Source: AWTP1-13 sp963775835 (GTDB lineage: Bacteria; Pseudomonadota; Alphaproteobacteria; Rhizobiales; Hyphomicrobiaceae). Taken from it: 64,000 nucleotides of DNA. The translations under genes and the position numbers were made by a program. Location: the NCBI GenBank assembly GCA_963775835.1, contig CAVZKV010000025.1, forward strand, positions 248,001-312,000, given 5' to 3'. Shown one piece after another: positions 40,218 through 49,800 of this stretch. Position 1 is the stretch's first letter; every line of letters begins with the position of its first letter. The notes under the pieces are model-generated. The model did no database searches and had not been told where the DNA came from. It was given only the letters and a program-made list of their open reading frames with translations.

Positions 40218-42408
40218 ATGCGTGCGCTAGTCATCGCTGCCGCGCTTGCGGCGTGGAGCGGAAGCGCGATGGCGCAAGCTTCCTCGCCGGAGGATCTGGA
40301 CCGCCTGAAGCGCATGTTGGATGAGCGCCTGCCGTCGGCACCGCGCACCCGCGGCCTCAGCAAAGGCGAACGGCCGTTGCGGTCAGACGATTTTTACTCC
40401 ATTCGCCGCCGCGAGCAGGATGGGCACGGCAACCCCAGCCTCAATCCCGGCAAGCGCTCGGCCTATGACGCGCCGGGGCTCATGGGCATCGCTGCCGCCG
40501 TGGCAGGCGAAGGCGACCGCGCGCGCGAACCATCCGCGGCGGCAGCGCCGCGCGGCTCCCAGCGCGTGCAGGCACGGCGCGACAGCTACGTGATCGTGCT
40601 CAAGACCGATCTCAGTGGCCAGCAGCTCGATGACGCGCTCGCGACCTTGAGCCAGAAATACAATCTGGAGATCACCCGGGCGAACAAGCTGGGCGAGATT
40701 CGCGTTTCCCCGCGTCAGGCGGCGACGCGCAGCCTCGCGCCTTCTCCCAGTTCCGAATCGCTGGGCGCGCTCTTGGAACCGAAGATCATCAAGGACCTGC
40801 GCAACGAGCCGTTTGTGGACGCGGCCTACGTCGATTTTCTGGTGAGCCCGAAGTCGTTGCCGAGACGCACCGACACCAAGGTGCAGTCGGGTGGCAACAC
40901 CTACAGCTGGAATTGGCGTACCGGCGAAACCAGCGACGGCAACTGGGGTCTGAAGATGATGCGCATGCCGCCGGTGTGGACCATCCTCAATCGGATCCGC
41001 AAAATCGAACCCGACAGGCCGCGCACGCGTATGGCCTTTCTCGACGTCGGCTTCGGCACGCACGGTCACATCAGCTATAATGCCGTCTTCGGCGGCATGC
41101 CCGCCAACCCGCCCAAGGCCGAGTGTACCTATAGCCATGGCACGCATGTCGCGGGCATCGCCGGCGCCCTGTTCGGCAGGGGACGCGGCATCGACGGGAT
41201 GGTGCCCGACTCCAAGATCGATGCCATCCCGGTCAGCAGCGAGGTGTGGCTGGAGGGCACCAATCTCGGCCTAACCAATCAGCTGATCCAGCGGGCCATG
41301 CTGTTCAGCGGAGCGGTGGATTTGCTCATCGACTTTATGGATCAGTATCCGCTCAAACCCGGAGAGAAGCGGATCGTCAACGCCAGTCTCGGCTACAACT
41401 GGTCCGCACTCGGCTTCGAGTTCGGCAAGGACCCCGAGGAGGACGAAAACGTCAAGGCGCACATCTTCAACAGCGCGCGCTCGGTGCAGCGCCTGGCCGC
41501 CAAATACAAGGACAGCATTTTGCTCGTGGCCGCCGCCGGCAACGATTTCGGACGGTCTGACCACACCGCATTGGGCGGAATTTGCCAGTCCCTTCGGTTT
41601 TGCGGCCACTCACGAATTGCCGACCTACCAGAAATCCCGCAACATTCTGATTGTCGAGGCCCTCGGCCGCGACGGCAAGCGCGCCTCGTTTTCCAATTCC
41701 GGCGGTCACGTCGCCGCGCCGGGCGTCGACATCATGAGCACGCTGGCGGGCGTCAGCGATGCCTATGGGTTGTGCAGCGGTACCTCGCAGGCAACCCCGC
41801 ACGTGACCGCGCTCGCGGCCATCTTGTTTGAACTTGATCCGAAGAAATCACCCGCCGAGATCGCCGAAATCATCCGCAGTTCGGCGGTGCCCGGCCCGGA
41901 AGGGGGGACGCCGCGCGCCGATGCCCTTGCCGCCACCCTCAAACTGTCCAAGGACAACATCAAATACCTGGTCGACCTCAATGGCGACGGCAAAGTGGAC
42001 AGTGCCGACCTCGAAATCCTCAAGACCCATCTCGTCATCCTCGAGGACGCCAAGCGCAACGGCACGCCTGTCCCGATCGACCTCAACGGCGACGGCGACG
42101 TGAACGAAAGCGAGGCTTGCTGGCCGTTGATCGATTTCGTCGGGGCCGGCAAGGCCCTCTATTTCGATCCGCCGGCCCAGGCCATATCCGCCGCGGCCCG
42201 CACCGATCTGCAGATGCTCGAGGACGGCTGGACCGACACAATCAAGGCCTTCAAGGCGGCCATGAGCGACGTCGGGCTTGAGCAATTGATTGCGCAATGG
42301 CGCGCGGCACAAGGCGCCACCGCGCTCGTCGCCAGCGTCCCGGCGGGGCAGCGCAACGAGGCGGCCGGTCCGATCACGGGCTCGCTCGCGGCGCTGGCCT
42401 GCCACTAG
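40218..42408 (+). pseudogene. Secreted S8 (subtilisin-like) protease with calcium-binding repeats, one frameshift
   Basis: A signal peptide (MRALVIAAALAAWSGSAMA) starts at 40218, followed by an inhibitor-like prodomain (VIVLKTDLSGQQLDDALATL). The catalytic Asp is in MAFLDVGFGTHGH, the His in YSHGTHVAGIAGALF and the Asn in VAAAGNDFG. After base 41571 the frame changes; the Ser motif CSGTSQATPHVTALAA is read one base over. Removing one T at 41571-41572 restores AWAEFASPFGFAATHELPTYQKS. The far end has two Ca-binding loops (DLNGDGKVDSADLEIL and DLNGDGDVNESE) as in dockerin or EF-hand proteins. It may be a recent pseudogene or a base-call error. Confidence 0.88.
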
Positions 42409-42441
42409 CAACCTTTGTCGGCCAAAAGGAGAACGCGGGCC

Positions 42442-44232
42442 ATGCGTGTGTCAGTACCATTCACCGGCCTCGTAGTTGGCGTCGGCGTCAGCATGCTGGC
42501 CTTCGGCATGCTGGGCCCGATGCCGAGCGCCAGCGCCCAGGACGTGCGCGGTGAAGTCACCCGGGCGGTCGACGAGCTGCGCAAATCCAATCAAAGCATC
42601 GCCGTCGAGGTCGACCGCAGCACGGGACTGCCGACGTCGATCAAAGGTCTGACGCCGAGGCCCGATCCCTCCATCGCGCTTACGGCGACGCGCAGCCTCG
42701 GCGGGGAGCCCAGCGAAGACGACGTGCGCCGCGCGGTTGAGGCCTTCATGGCCACGAGCCAGATCCGCTCGGCTTTTCCCCAGGGCAACGCGCAGGAGCG
42801 CAAGGTCGTCACCCAGGTTCGCCGCGATCCCGATATCAAGGGGCAAAGCGTTGCCCACGTCACGCAGCGTCTCAATGGCATTCCCGTGTTCGGTTCCTCC
42901 GCCAAGTATGTCGTCAATCCGGCCCTGGCGGTGACCGACATCACGGCCAGCTATTCGACCGTCACCATCAGCAGCACGACACCCGGCATCACCGCGGACG
43001 ACGCCGCCACGGTTGCGCGCGCCCACGTGCGCGACCTGTTATCCAAACGCGCGCGCGATCCCGGGCTCGATCGGCTGTTTGCCAGTCTGGATAGCATCCA
43101 GCCCAAGTCGGAGCTGACGATCTTCGACCCGGCGCTGCTGCGCACGCGCGGCGCCAACCCGGGCCCCTTGCGGCTCACGTGGCTGGTGTCCGTCGACTCC
43201 TTGCGCGTGTTCGTCGATGCCGAGAACCGCAATGTAGTGTTTTTCTACCGCGACCATCCCACGGTCATGGTGCGGCGGGTCTATGATCTGTCCAGCAACA
43301 ACGTGTTCCCAGGGCAGAAGGTGCTGGACGAGGAGACCAACGAGCGCGTCGACTTGGTGCCGACGGACGCTATGCGCGCCTTCCAGAATACCGGCTTCGT
43401 GCGCGACTTCTTCTATATCGTGCTAGGCCGCAGCGGCCTGGAGGCGGTGGGCTCCAAGGCGAACATGCCGCTCGAATCCTACGTGCGCTATAGCAGCGAG
43501 CAGAATGCGCGCTGGTGCAAGGATCAGAGCGTGAACTGCCCCAAGGCCAACGTCATGGTCTACGGGCCGGGCTTTGCCGGCGCGCTCGATGTCGTCGGTC
43601 ATGAGGTGACGCACGGCATCATCGCCCACGAAGCCGACCTCGTATACGCCGATGAATTGGGTGCGGTGAACGAGGCGCTGGCCGACATTTTCGGCACCTT
43701 GATCGAGTTTCAGGCCCGGGACGGCGCCGGCAATTGGGCGATCGGAGAGAGCCTGCCAGGCTTTTCGGAGGCGAGCCCCATGCGCAGCATGGCCGAGCCG
43801 CACCTGAAAGCCCAGGGAAGTGCGTCGCTGTTCAACAAAACCCAGCCGTTTTCGGTGACGAACCGCGGTCAACCCGACCACTATTCCGAGTATGTCGCGC
43901 GCACGGATGCCTTGTGCGACACGACCTGGGACTATTTGAACGGCTGCGTGCACTTCAACAGCGGCGTCCTCAACAAGCTCGCCTATTTGATCTCCGAGGG
44001 TGGCGAGCACAAGGGCCAGACGGTCGCGGGGATCGGCCGGCAAAAGCTCGCGCGCATCGCCTACCGCGCCTTGACGACCAAGCTCAATGCCACCTCGAGC
44101 CTGGTACATGCGGCCGATTCCTTCGTCTCGGCATGCACGGATTTGGCTGGCGCTGCCGCCGGCATCACGGCGCAGGACTGCGTTGAGGTCGAGAATGCCC
44201 GGCGCGCCGTCGGCCTCGGCACCGATAGCTGA
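42442..44232 (+). CDS. Secreted M4 (thermolysin-like) zinc metalloprotease
   Basis: This 596-residue protein from the ATG at 42442 (RBS AAAGGAG 11 bases upstream) has a signal peptide ending near PSASAQ. An FTP/PepSY-like propeptide covers about 25-260. The M4 domain has VVGHEVTHGIIAHEADL (HExxH, two His ligands), YADELGAVNEALADIFGTL (third ligand Glu), and the C-terminal GCVHFNSGVLNKLAYLISEGG (substrate-binding His region). It is 34 bases after the S8 gene and in the same direction, so it belongs to the same peptidase cluster. It is intact, unlike the S8 gene. Confidence 0.94.
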   Translation: MRVSVPFTGLVVGVGVSMLAFGMLGPMPSASAQDVRGEVTRAVDELRKSNQSIAVEVDRSTGLPTSIKGLTPRPDPSIALTATRSLGGEPSEDDVRRAVEAFMATSQIRSAFPQGNAQERKVVTQVRRDPDIKGQSVAHVTQRLNGIPVFGSSAKYVVNPALAVTDITASYSTVTISSTTPGITADDAATVARAHVRDLLSKRARDPGLDRLFASLDSIQPKSELTIFDPALLRTRGANPGPLRLTWLVSVDSLRVFVDAENRNVVFFYRDHPTVMVRRVYDLSSNNVFPGQKVLDEETNERVDLVPTDAMRAFQNTGFVRDFFYIVLGRSGLEAVGSKANMPLESYVRYSSEQNARWCKDQSVNCPKANVMVYGPGFAGALDVVGHEVTHGIIAHEADLVYADELGAVNEALADIFGTLIEFQARDGAGNWAIGESLPGFSEASPMRSMAEPHLKAQGSASLFNKTQPFSVTNRGQPDHYSEYVARTDALCDTTWDYLNGCVHFNSGVLNKLAYLISEGGEHKGQTVAGIGRQKLARIAYRALTTKLNATSSLVHAADSFVSACTDLAGAAAGITAQDCVEVENARRAVGLGTDS

Positions 44233-44846
44233 GGCGCCAGGCGCACGGGGGCGGGTGGCTGGCGGCACGCCGCGGCTTTCGGCCGTGCGGGCGGGACCCC
44301 GGCTTTAGACCCTTACACCCTTCTGAGCGCGCATCCCCGCATGGCCCTAGCGGTGCGGCATCCTCCCGGTTCAGCAAGTGTCGACGGTCATCGGTCGTCT
44401 CCTCTGCAAAAGAGATTCGGTCGATTGGGCAGTCGATGTGCTGCCCCCCATGTGATCTCGCCAGCCGGGTTTACTTGCTTCTCTCCGTGGTCAGCGCAAT
44501 GGGCTGCCAGCATGATGCGATCAGAAGGGAAAGTGGTGAGCACTATCTAGGGACACGTGGTTCGTCAGATGACGACCGACTGCCCACTTTACGTCTTCAC
44601 CACGTCCACCGTCCCGGCGACGGGACCTCGGGGAGCAGGGGCTACTTCGGTTTTGCCCGCTCAGCAACTCTTCATCCTCTCTGTGATCGAAGCTTATAGT
44701 GGCTTGAATGGCATGGCGGCATCATTTGCGCGGGCCGGGCGAGCCGTCACACCCCCACAGCCGCGTAGCGGTTTGCAAGGCGCAAAGGGGTTGACGGCGA
44801 GGACCTCGGCCCGCGCAACAATTGGCCTTGCCATGATAGGCTGCGA
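44233..44846. other. Intergenic region downstream of M4 protease and IS110 transposase
   Basis: No gene is supported in these 614 bases. From about 44380 on, base composition is less GC-rich than the flanks. It holds a GTCCCG-GCGA-CGGGAC hairpin at about 44610-44625 and, at 44545, the 8-mer ATCTAGGG, which recurs at 46007 on the other side of the transposase. Part of it may belong to the IS element. Confidence 0.5.
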
Positions 44847-45878
44847 TCATGCGTGGGCCTCGGTCTTGGTCCACCGGAAGGTAGTACCGTCGATGCACAT
44901 GCGATGCAGGATCACCGCCAACTTGCGTGCGACGGCGACCTTTGCGCGCTTGAGACCGCGGCGCTTGGCCACCTCCAGTCCCCAGCGCTTGAGCGCCGAG
45001 AAGCGCGTAACCCGCGAGAGCAACACGTTCGCGGCCTCGTAGAGGACAGTGCGAACCATCTCGTCGCCAACGCGCGTGATGCCGCCGGTGATGTCCGTTT
45101 GGCCCGATTGGTATCTCTTCGGCGTCAATCCGAAGAGCGGCCCGGCATTCCTGGACTTCTTGATCCGGGAGGGATCGTCGAGTGCTGACTTGTAGGTGAT
45201 TGCCACGATCGCACCGACACTCGGCGTGGTCATGAACCGGCGGCAGACTTCGTCGTGGCGGACAATGTCGAGGACCGCTTTGTGCAGCTTATTGAATTGG
45301 CTCAGCAACGTTGCCCTCGCCGCCAGCATGGCGTCGACGATCTGCTCAAGCATCGCATGGCCGGTAACGAGCTTGCGAATGCGTGCTTCGAAGGTCTTAT
45401 CGGTTACCTGGCCGACCTTCAGGCCGAAACCTCTGAGAATGCCGCGGATGCTGAACTCGATGTCCCTGAGCTTGTGCTGCAGCTGCTTGCGCGCGACCAG
45501 CAGCGCGCGCACCTCCTGCGATCCCAGTGACTTGGCGTGTACCGGCCGGAACCAACCCATGCGCAGCAGCTGAGCCATGCCGCGTGCGTCCCGACGATCG
45601 GTCTTCACCGTCATAGCCGACAACGCCGCCTTGACGTGACGGGTCTCCATGAGGGTGGTCTCGAATCCCGCTTCAGTGAGGCCCGCATAGAGCCATTGCG
45701 AGAGTGGACCCGCCTCGAGGCCGATCCGCGTCAAGGGAAGGCCAAAGTCCTTGAAGAACTTCACCAGTGCTTCCGGGTGGGTCTCCACCTTGGTCTCCTT
45801 CACAACCTTGCCGGTTGCGTCGACAATGCACACGCTGGAGAGTTCCAAAGACACGTCGATTGCGGCATAGTGATTCAT
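44847..45878 (-). CDS. IS110-family transposase (DEDD plus Tnp_20)
   Basis: The 343-residue recombinase has the RuvC-like DEDD domain first (AAIDVSLELSSVCIVDATG; IGLEAGPLSQWL; VKTDRRDARGMAQLLRMG), then a helical linker, then the Tnp_20 domain (TTPSVGAIVAITYKSALDDPSRIKKSRNAGPLFGLTPKRYQSGQTDITGGITRVGDEMVR, whose Ser in YQSG is the expected nucleophile). The ATG at 45878 is preceded by a structured segment at 45881-45968. Family members use a non-coding bridge RNA to choose target and donor sites. The coding frame is complete, so the element may be active. It sits between the peptidase cluster and a dehydrogenase gene. Confidence 0.93.
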   Translation of the reverse strand: MNHYAAIDVSLELSSVCIVDATGKVVKETKVETHPEALVKFFKDFGLPLTRIGLEAGPLSQWLYAGLTEAGFETTLMETRHVKAALSAMTVKTDRRDARGMAQLLRMGWFRPVHAKSLGSQEVRALLVARKQLQHKLRDIEFSIRGILRGFGLKVGQVTDKTFEARIRKLVTGHAMLEQIVDAMLAARATLLSQFNKLHKAVLDIVRHDEVCRRFMTTPSVGAIVAITYKSALDDPSRIKKSRNAGPLFGLTPKRYQSGQTDITGGITRVGDEMVRTVLYEAANVLLSRVTRFSALKRWGLEVAKRRGLKRAKVAVARKLAVILHRMCIDGTTFRWTKTEAHA

Positions 45879-46311
45879 GGGGCTGTCTCCCAAAAAGGTT
45901 TGCGATGCTTGGGGCCCGGTGCACAAACATCCAGGACCCCGTTCACCATCACTTACCGGGAGACAGCCACCTTTCCCTTAAGCTCAGGGGCCGGGCCCAT
46001 TACGGCATCTAGGGCTTTATGCGCGGCTGGGTCTGGCGGCCGCGCATAAATATTCGGGCGCGCAAGCGCGCAGGAAGGTTGGGCGCATCATCGACTTCAA
46101 GGTCGATCCGCGGGCGCCGCAGGGCGTACGCTGGGTGCCGGCGTTTGCGCTGGGCGCCTAGCCAACGCTGGAACAAAGCGCAAATGCGCCCGCCGCCCTG
46201 GGCCGCGCGCAAGCCAAAGCGGCCGCAAGCCAAAAAAAGTCCTCGACCGCGCCACGGCCCGGAGACGATGATGCCGCTCCGCAGCAAGCTCGCGACGGAC
46301 CAGGAGCGTCT
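45879..46311. other. Intergenic region upstream of the transposase and of the dehydrogenase gene
   Basis: After the structured segment the remaining 340 bases are GC-rich, with reading frames that look random. A fragment reading KVDPRAPQGVRWVPAFALGA is open for a short distance on the plus strand (about 46090-46160) and could be a remnant of an interrupted gene, but nothing supports a function. Confidence 0.35.
45881..45968 (-). ncRNA. Structured segment upstream of IS110 transposase; possible bridge RNA part
   Basis: GGCTGTCTCCC (45881-45891) and GGGAGACAGCC (45958-45968) are exact reverse complements closing an 88-base segment that ends two bases before the transposase ATG. In the RNA a nested stem GGGGTCCTGG / CCGGGCCCC (with small bulges) encloses AUGUUUGUGCA. 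A bridge RNA or a translational control hairpin is possible; no consensus could be checked. Confidence 0.4.
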
Positions 46312-47370
46312 ATGCGTCACATCAACGTGTTGAGCATCCAGCGCATCAGCGCCGAGGAACGTCGGCAGATTGAGGCCGTCGACCCTGCCGTCCGCCTGAC
46401 CGACGCCGGCGGCTGGTACGACGGGGAGATTCGCGAGACTTGGCCAGCCTTTACCTCGGTGCGCTACTTGCCGTCGGGCGCCACGGGTGCGGGCAGCCGC
46501 GAGGAGCGCGACCGCCTCCTCGCCGAAGCGGAGGTGATTTTGGGCGGTTGGCCGTTTCCGCGTGACCTGCGCGCCCGTGCGCCAAAGCTCAAGTGGTTTC
46601 ACCAGCGGCCCGCCGGCGCCAGCAACCTGATGCTGGGCGATTTGTGGGGCAGCGACGTGCTGACGACGACCTCGCGCGGGGCGGGCAACACGCTGGCCAT
46701 GGCCGAGTACGCGCTGGCCGGAATCCTGCATTTTGCCAAGGGGCTCAATCGGGCGGCGATCGATCGCGACGCCCGTGCGTTCAACCATCGCGCCTATCGC
46801 CCGCTACTGCTCGAGGGCAAGACCGCGTGCATCGTCGGCGCCGGCGGCATCGGCCTGGAGGTCGGCAGGCTCTGTGCCGCGCTGGGGATGCGCGTCGTCG
46901 GCACCCGCCGGAGGCCCGCCGCCGCGGCGCCCTTGCCACCAGGCTTTAGCGGCATCGGCGGGCCCGACGAGCTTGATGGCTTCCTGGCCGAAAGCGATAT
47001 TGTGGCCATCTGTTGTCAATGGACGCCCGAGACAAACCACCTGTTCAACGCCGAGCGCTTCGCCCGGATGAAGGCCGGCAGCGTGCTCGTCAATGTCGCG
47101 CGCGGTGAGATCATCGATGAGGACGCCCTGGCCGATGCCCTGGCGCGCGATCAGTTGCGCGGCGTCGTCCTTGACGTCTACACGGGCGAGTTCGAGCGCA
47201 CTCCCATGGCGCGGCTTTGGTCCGACCCCAGGGTCGTGATCACGCCACACATTTCCAACGTCAGCGATCAGGACCGGCACGGCGCCATCGAGGTGTTTTG
47301 CGAAAACCTGCGCGCCTATCTCGACGGCCGACCGTTGCGCAATGCGATCGATTGGGAGCGTGGCTACTAG
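46312..47370 (+). CDS. D-isomer-specific 2-hydroxyacid dehydrogenase
   Basis: This 352-residue NAD(P)-dependent reductase has Rossmann motif CIVGAGGIGLEVGRLCAALG (GxGxxG), catalytic Arg in LVNVARGEIIDEDALADAL, Glu in VYTGEFERTPM and His in VITPHISNVSDQ. It should interconvert a 2-oxoacid and a D-2-hydroxyacid, as in the glyoxylate/hydroxypyruvate reductase group. The start (ATG, MRHINVLSIQRIS) follows GGAGCGTCT. It begins the plus-strand stretch after the IS element. It converges with the alpha/beta hydrolase at 47389. Confidence 0.92.
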   Translation: MRHINVLSIQRISAEERRQIEAVDPAVRLTDAGGWYDGEIRETWPAFTSVRYLPSGATGAGSREERDRLLAEAEVILGGWPFPRDLRARAPKLKWFHQRPAGASNLMLGDLWGSDVLTTTSRGAGNTLAMAEYALAGILHFAKGLNRAAIDRDARAFNHRAYRPLLLEGKTACIVGAGGIGLEVGRLCAALGMRVVGTRRRPAAAAPLPPGFSGIGGPDELDGFLAESDIVAICCQWTPETNHLFNAERFARMKAGSVLVNVARGEIIDEDALADALARDQLRGVVLDVYTGEFERTPMARLWSDPRVVITPHISNVSDQDRHGAIEVFCENLRAYLDGRPLRNAIDWERGY

Positions 47371-47388
47371 CGCGAACCGTTGCGCCGG

Positions 47389-48141
47389 CTAGGGCCGTCC
47401 CGCCAGGAAGGCCAGCACGCCCTCCTTGTAGACGCGATCGCCCACGGCCAGCATGTGATCACGGCGGGGGATCGGCAAGGCTTGGGCACCGGGGATGACC
47501 TCGGCAAGTTCTTCGGCGGCGCCGCCGATGACGTCCTCGGTGCCGGTCGCGACCAGAACCGGGCAGGCAATTTTGGCCACCATCTCGCGGCTGATCGGCT
47601 CACGTGAGCCGCGGATGCAGGCGGCGAGCGCCGCAAGGTCGCTGCCGGTCTTTTCCGCAAAGGCGCGGAAAGTGCGCGCCGTCGGATTGACGACCTCGTC
47701 AATCGAGCCCGCCTCCAGCGCGTGCGCGATGGGTCCGGTGCCGGCCATCGGCCGGATCATGTTGCCGCCGAGCCCGCCAAAGATGGCGCTGCGCACGCGC
47801 TGCGGATGCGCCAGGGCGAGGAACGCCGTGAGGCGGGCACCCATCGAGTAGCCCATCACGTCGGTGCGTGCGATGCCAAGGTGATCGAGCAGACGCCGGG
47901 CGTCCTCCATCATGGCCGACGGCTGATAGGCGTGCGGCTCGTACAGCTTCTCGCTCTCACCGTGTCCGCGGTTGTCGTAGGCGATCACGCGGTAGCCGTT
48001 GCGCCGCAACAAACTGACCCAGCCGGGATCGAGCCAATTGTACCTCACGCTCGAGGCAAACCCGTGCACGAGCAGCACCGGATCACCGTCACCCTCGTCG
48101 ATGAAGTGGATGCAAACGCCGTCCGAATCGAAGGCCTGCAC
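47389..48141 (-). CDS. Alpha/beta hydrolase
   Basis: This 250-residue protein has the oxyanion loop VLLVHGFASSVRYNW, the nucleophile elbow VMGYSMGARLTAFLALAHPQRV (Ser) and the catalytic His in RRDHMLAVGD near the C-terminus; the Asp is probably in ATGTEDVIGG. It resembles BioH/3-oxoadipate enol-lactonase-like esterases. It is divergent from the zinc-finger protein gene, with about 106 bases between them. Substrate not predictable. Confidence 0.9.
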   Translation of the reverse strand: MQAFDSDGVCIHFIDEGDGDPVLLVHGFASSVRYNWLDPGWVSLLRRNGYRVIAYDNRGHGESEKLYEPHAYQPSAMMEDARRLLDHLGIARTDVMGYSMGARLTAFLALAHPQRVRSAIFGGLGGNMIRPMAGTGPIAHALEAGSIDEVVNPTARTFRAFAEKTGSDLAALAACIRGSREPISREMVAKIACPVLVATGTEDVIGGAAEELAEVIPGAQALPIPRRDHMLAVGDRVYKEGVLAFLAGRP

Positions 48142-48247
48142 TGCCTCTCCTCCTCAGCCACCACCCTGCGACGTTGCCAACCCCTATCATCTGGGGCGGC
48201 GAGCAACTACAGTTGGGGCGTTCTCGATCTTTTGCGCAGGGCCGCCC

Positions 48248-48499
48248 ATGGCAGTTTCGATCATCCCGCATCTTGCCAACGATCCGGGCGTGGAGAAGAT
48301 CTATATTGGCGTCAGAGAATTCCAATGCATGGGCGCGCGACCGCCGCACGATCACCCCCACGTTTTTCTAGATATGGGAGCCGACCCGCAGATTTTGTGC
48401 CCCTATTGTTCGACCTTGTATATCCACGATGCCCGGCTGGGCGCCGATCAATCCGACCCGCCGGGCTGCCTCGTCGGCGACGACCGGCTCGGACCTTGA
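48248..48499 (+). CDS. Zinc-finger (zf-CHCC) small protein
   Basis: The 83-residue protein has the zf-CHCC pattern: F-Q-C in VREFQCMGARPPHDHPHVFLDMG with two histidines, and CPYCSTLYIH. This is the motif of the mitochondrial complex I subunit NDUFS6 and its small bacterial relatives. ATG at 48248 is chosen from the MAVSIIPHLAND start. An FAD monooxygenase follows 21 bases after. The bacterial role is not known; a complex I link is possible from homology alone. Confidence 0.85.
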   Translation: MAVSIIPHLANDPGVEKIYIGVREFQCMGARPPHDHPHVFLDMGADPQILCPYCSTLYIHDARLGADQSDPPGCLVGDDRLGP

Positions 48500-48520
48500 G
48501 CCTCGCACGCGGTCGGTCCC

Positions 48521-49696
48521 GTGGGAGACGGGCGACCAATCCTGGTGCTCGGCGGCGGCATCGCCGGACTGGCACTGGCGCTCTCGCTCGCACGCCACGG
48601 CCGCGGCGCCATCGTGCTGGAGAGCCGGCCCCGCTTTGAGACCGAAGGCGCGGGCATCCAGCTGGGAGCCAACGGGGTCAAAGTCCTAGCACGGCTGGGA
48701 CTGGCCGAACGGCTGCGTCCCCAGGCCGGTGAACCGGCCAGTCTTGTCGTCTTTGACGGCCGCTCGGCCCGCCGCCTGGCGCAGCTGCCGCTCGGGGGGT
48801 GGTTCGCGGCCCGCCACGGCGCCCCCTACTGGACCATGCATCGCGCCGATCTGCATGCGGCGCTGGCCGCCACGGCGGCGGAACAGCCCCATCTTGTGCT
48901 GCGCGCCGATTACGCGCTCAACGCGCTCAGGCAAGAGCCGTCACGCGTGCTGGCCGAAGACAGGGCAGGGGAGCGCCTGGCGGGAGCGGCGCTGGTCGGG
49001 GCGGATGGCCTATGGTCCACCGTGCGGCAAACGATTTGCCCCGCAGCCAGGCCGCAGTTCGCCGGTGCGACGGCGGCGCGCGCACTCATTGCGACGGCGG
49101 CCGCCGGCGCCCTGGCCGAGCCGCACGTGGGGCTTTGGCTCGGAGCGGGTGCCAACGTCGTGCACTATCCCGTGCGTGCGGGCCGCGAGGTGGCCGTTGT
49201 CATCATCGTTCGCGAGCCGTGGCCGGCGTCCGCGGCGGAAAGCCGCGTCGATGCCAAGAACGCGCTGGCACCGCTTGCCGCTTTCCACCACTCGCTCACC
49301 GATGTGCTCAGCCGCGCCCCCGACTATCGCAAATGGGCGCTCTATCGTCTTGCGGCGCTGCCGACGTGGTCCCTTGAGCGCATCGGCCTGATCGGTGATG
49401 CCGCCCACCCCGTGTTGCCGCACCTGGCCCAGGGAGGCGCGCTCGCGCTGGAAGATGGCTTGCTCTTGGGCTCGATGCTGGGCCAGGAAAAAGTCGATGT
49501 GGCCGCCAGCCTGCGTGAATTTGCGGCGCAACGGCGCGCGCGCGCCGCCAGGGTCGAGGCGCTCAGCCGCCGCACCGGTCAGCTTTACCACCTTGGTCCG
49601 CCGCTGGCCTGGGCGCGGGATGCGGTGTTACGTTTATTGCCGGGTGCCTGGCTGATGGCGGGCTACGATTGGCTCTACGATTGGCGCCCGCACTGA
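48521..49696 (+). CDS. FAD-dependent monooxygenase (salicylate-hydroxylase-like)
   Basis: This 391-residue flavoprotein hydroxylase has the FAD Rossmann motif ILVLGGGIAGLALALSLARHG (GxGxxG), the acidic FAD-ribose residue in VLESRPRFETEGAGIQLG, the DG motif in LVGADGLWSTVR and the GD motif in IGLIGDAAHPVLPHLAQGGALALEDG. These are typical of the group A aromatic hydroxylases (UbiH, salicylate hydroxylase). The start codon at 48521 is probably GTG or similar. With the tautomerase and the broken extradiol dioxygenase downstream, an aromatic-degradation context is suggested (inference). Confidence 0.9.
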   Translation: MGDGRPILVLGGGIAGLALALSLARHGRGAIVLESRPRFETEGAGIQLGANGVKVLARLGLAERLRPQAGEPASLVVFDGRSARRLAQLPLGGWFAARHGAPYWTMHRADLHAALAATAAEQPHLVLRADYALNALRQEPSRVLAEDRAGERLAGAALVGADGLWSTVRQTICPAARPQFAGATAARALIATAAAGALAEPHVGLWLGAGANVVHYPVRAGREVAVVIIVREPWPASAAESRVDAKNALAPLAAFHHSLTDVLSRAPDYRKWALYRLAALPTWSLERIGLIGDAAHPVLPHLAQGGALALEDGLLLGSMLGQEKVDVAASLREFAAQRRARAARVEALSRRTGQLYHLGPPLAWARDAVLRLLPGAWLMAGYDWLYDWRPH

Positions 49697-49800
49697 GCTC
49701 AAAGCCCGCAACTTGCGCAAGCCGCGGCCGTGTGGGTCTTTCGCGGCGTCGGAATTCTGCTAGTTGTCCACGGCGGCTTTCCCCCACAATCGGCGACGCA

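Larger units (their letters stand above)
44545..46014 (-). mobile_element. IS110-family insertion element (ends tentative)
   Basis: The element is certain from its transposase; its borders are not. The limits given are two copies of ATCTAGGG (44545-44552 and 46007-46014), about 1.46 kb apart, a usual size for IS110 elements, which lack long terminal inverted repeats and recombine at a short core often containing CT. An 8-base match by chance is quite likely over these intervals, so the borders need an empty-site comparison. Confidence 0.45.
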
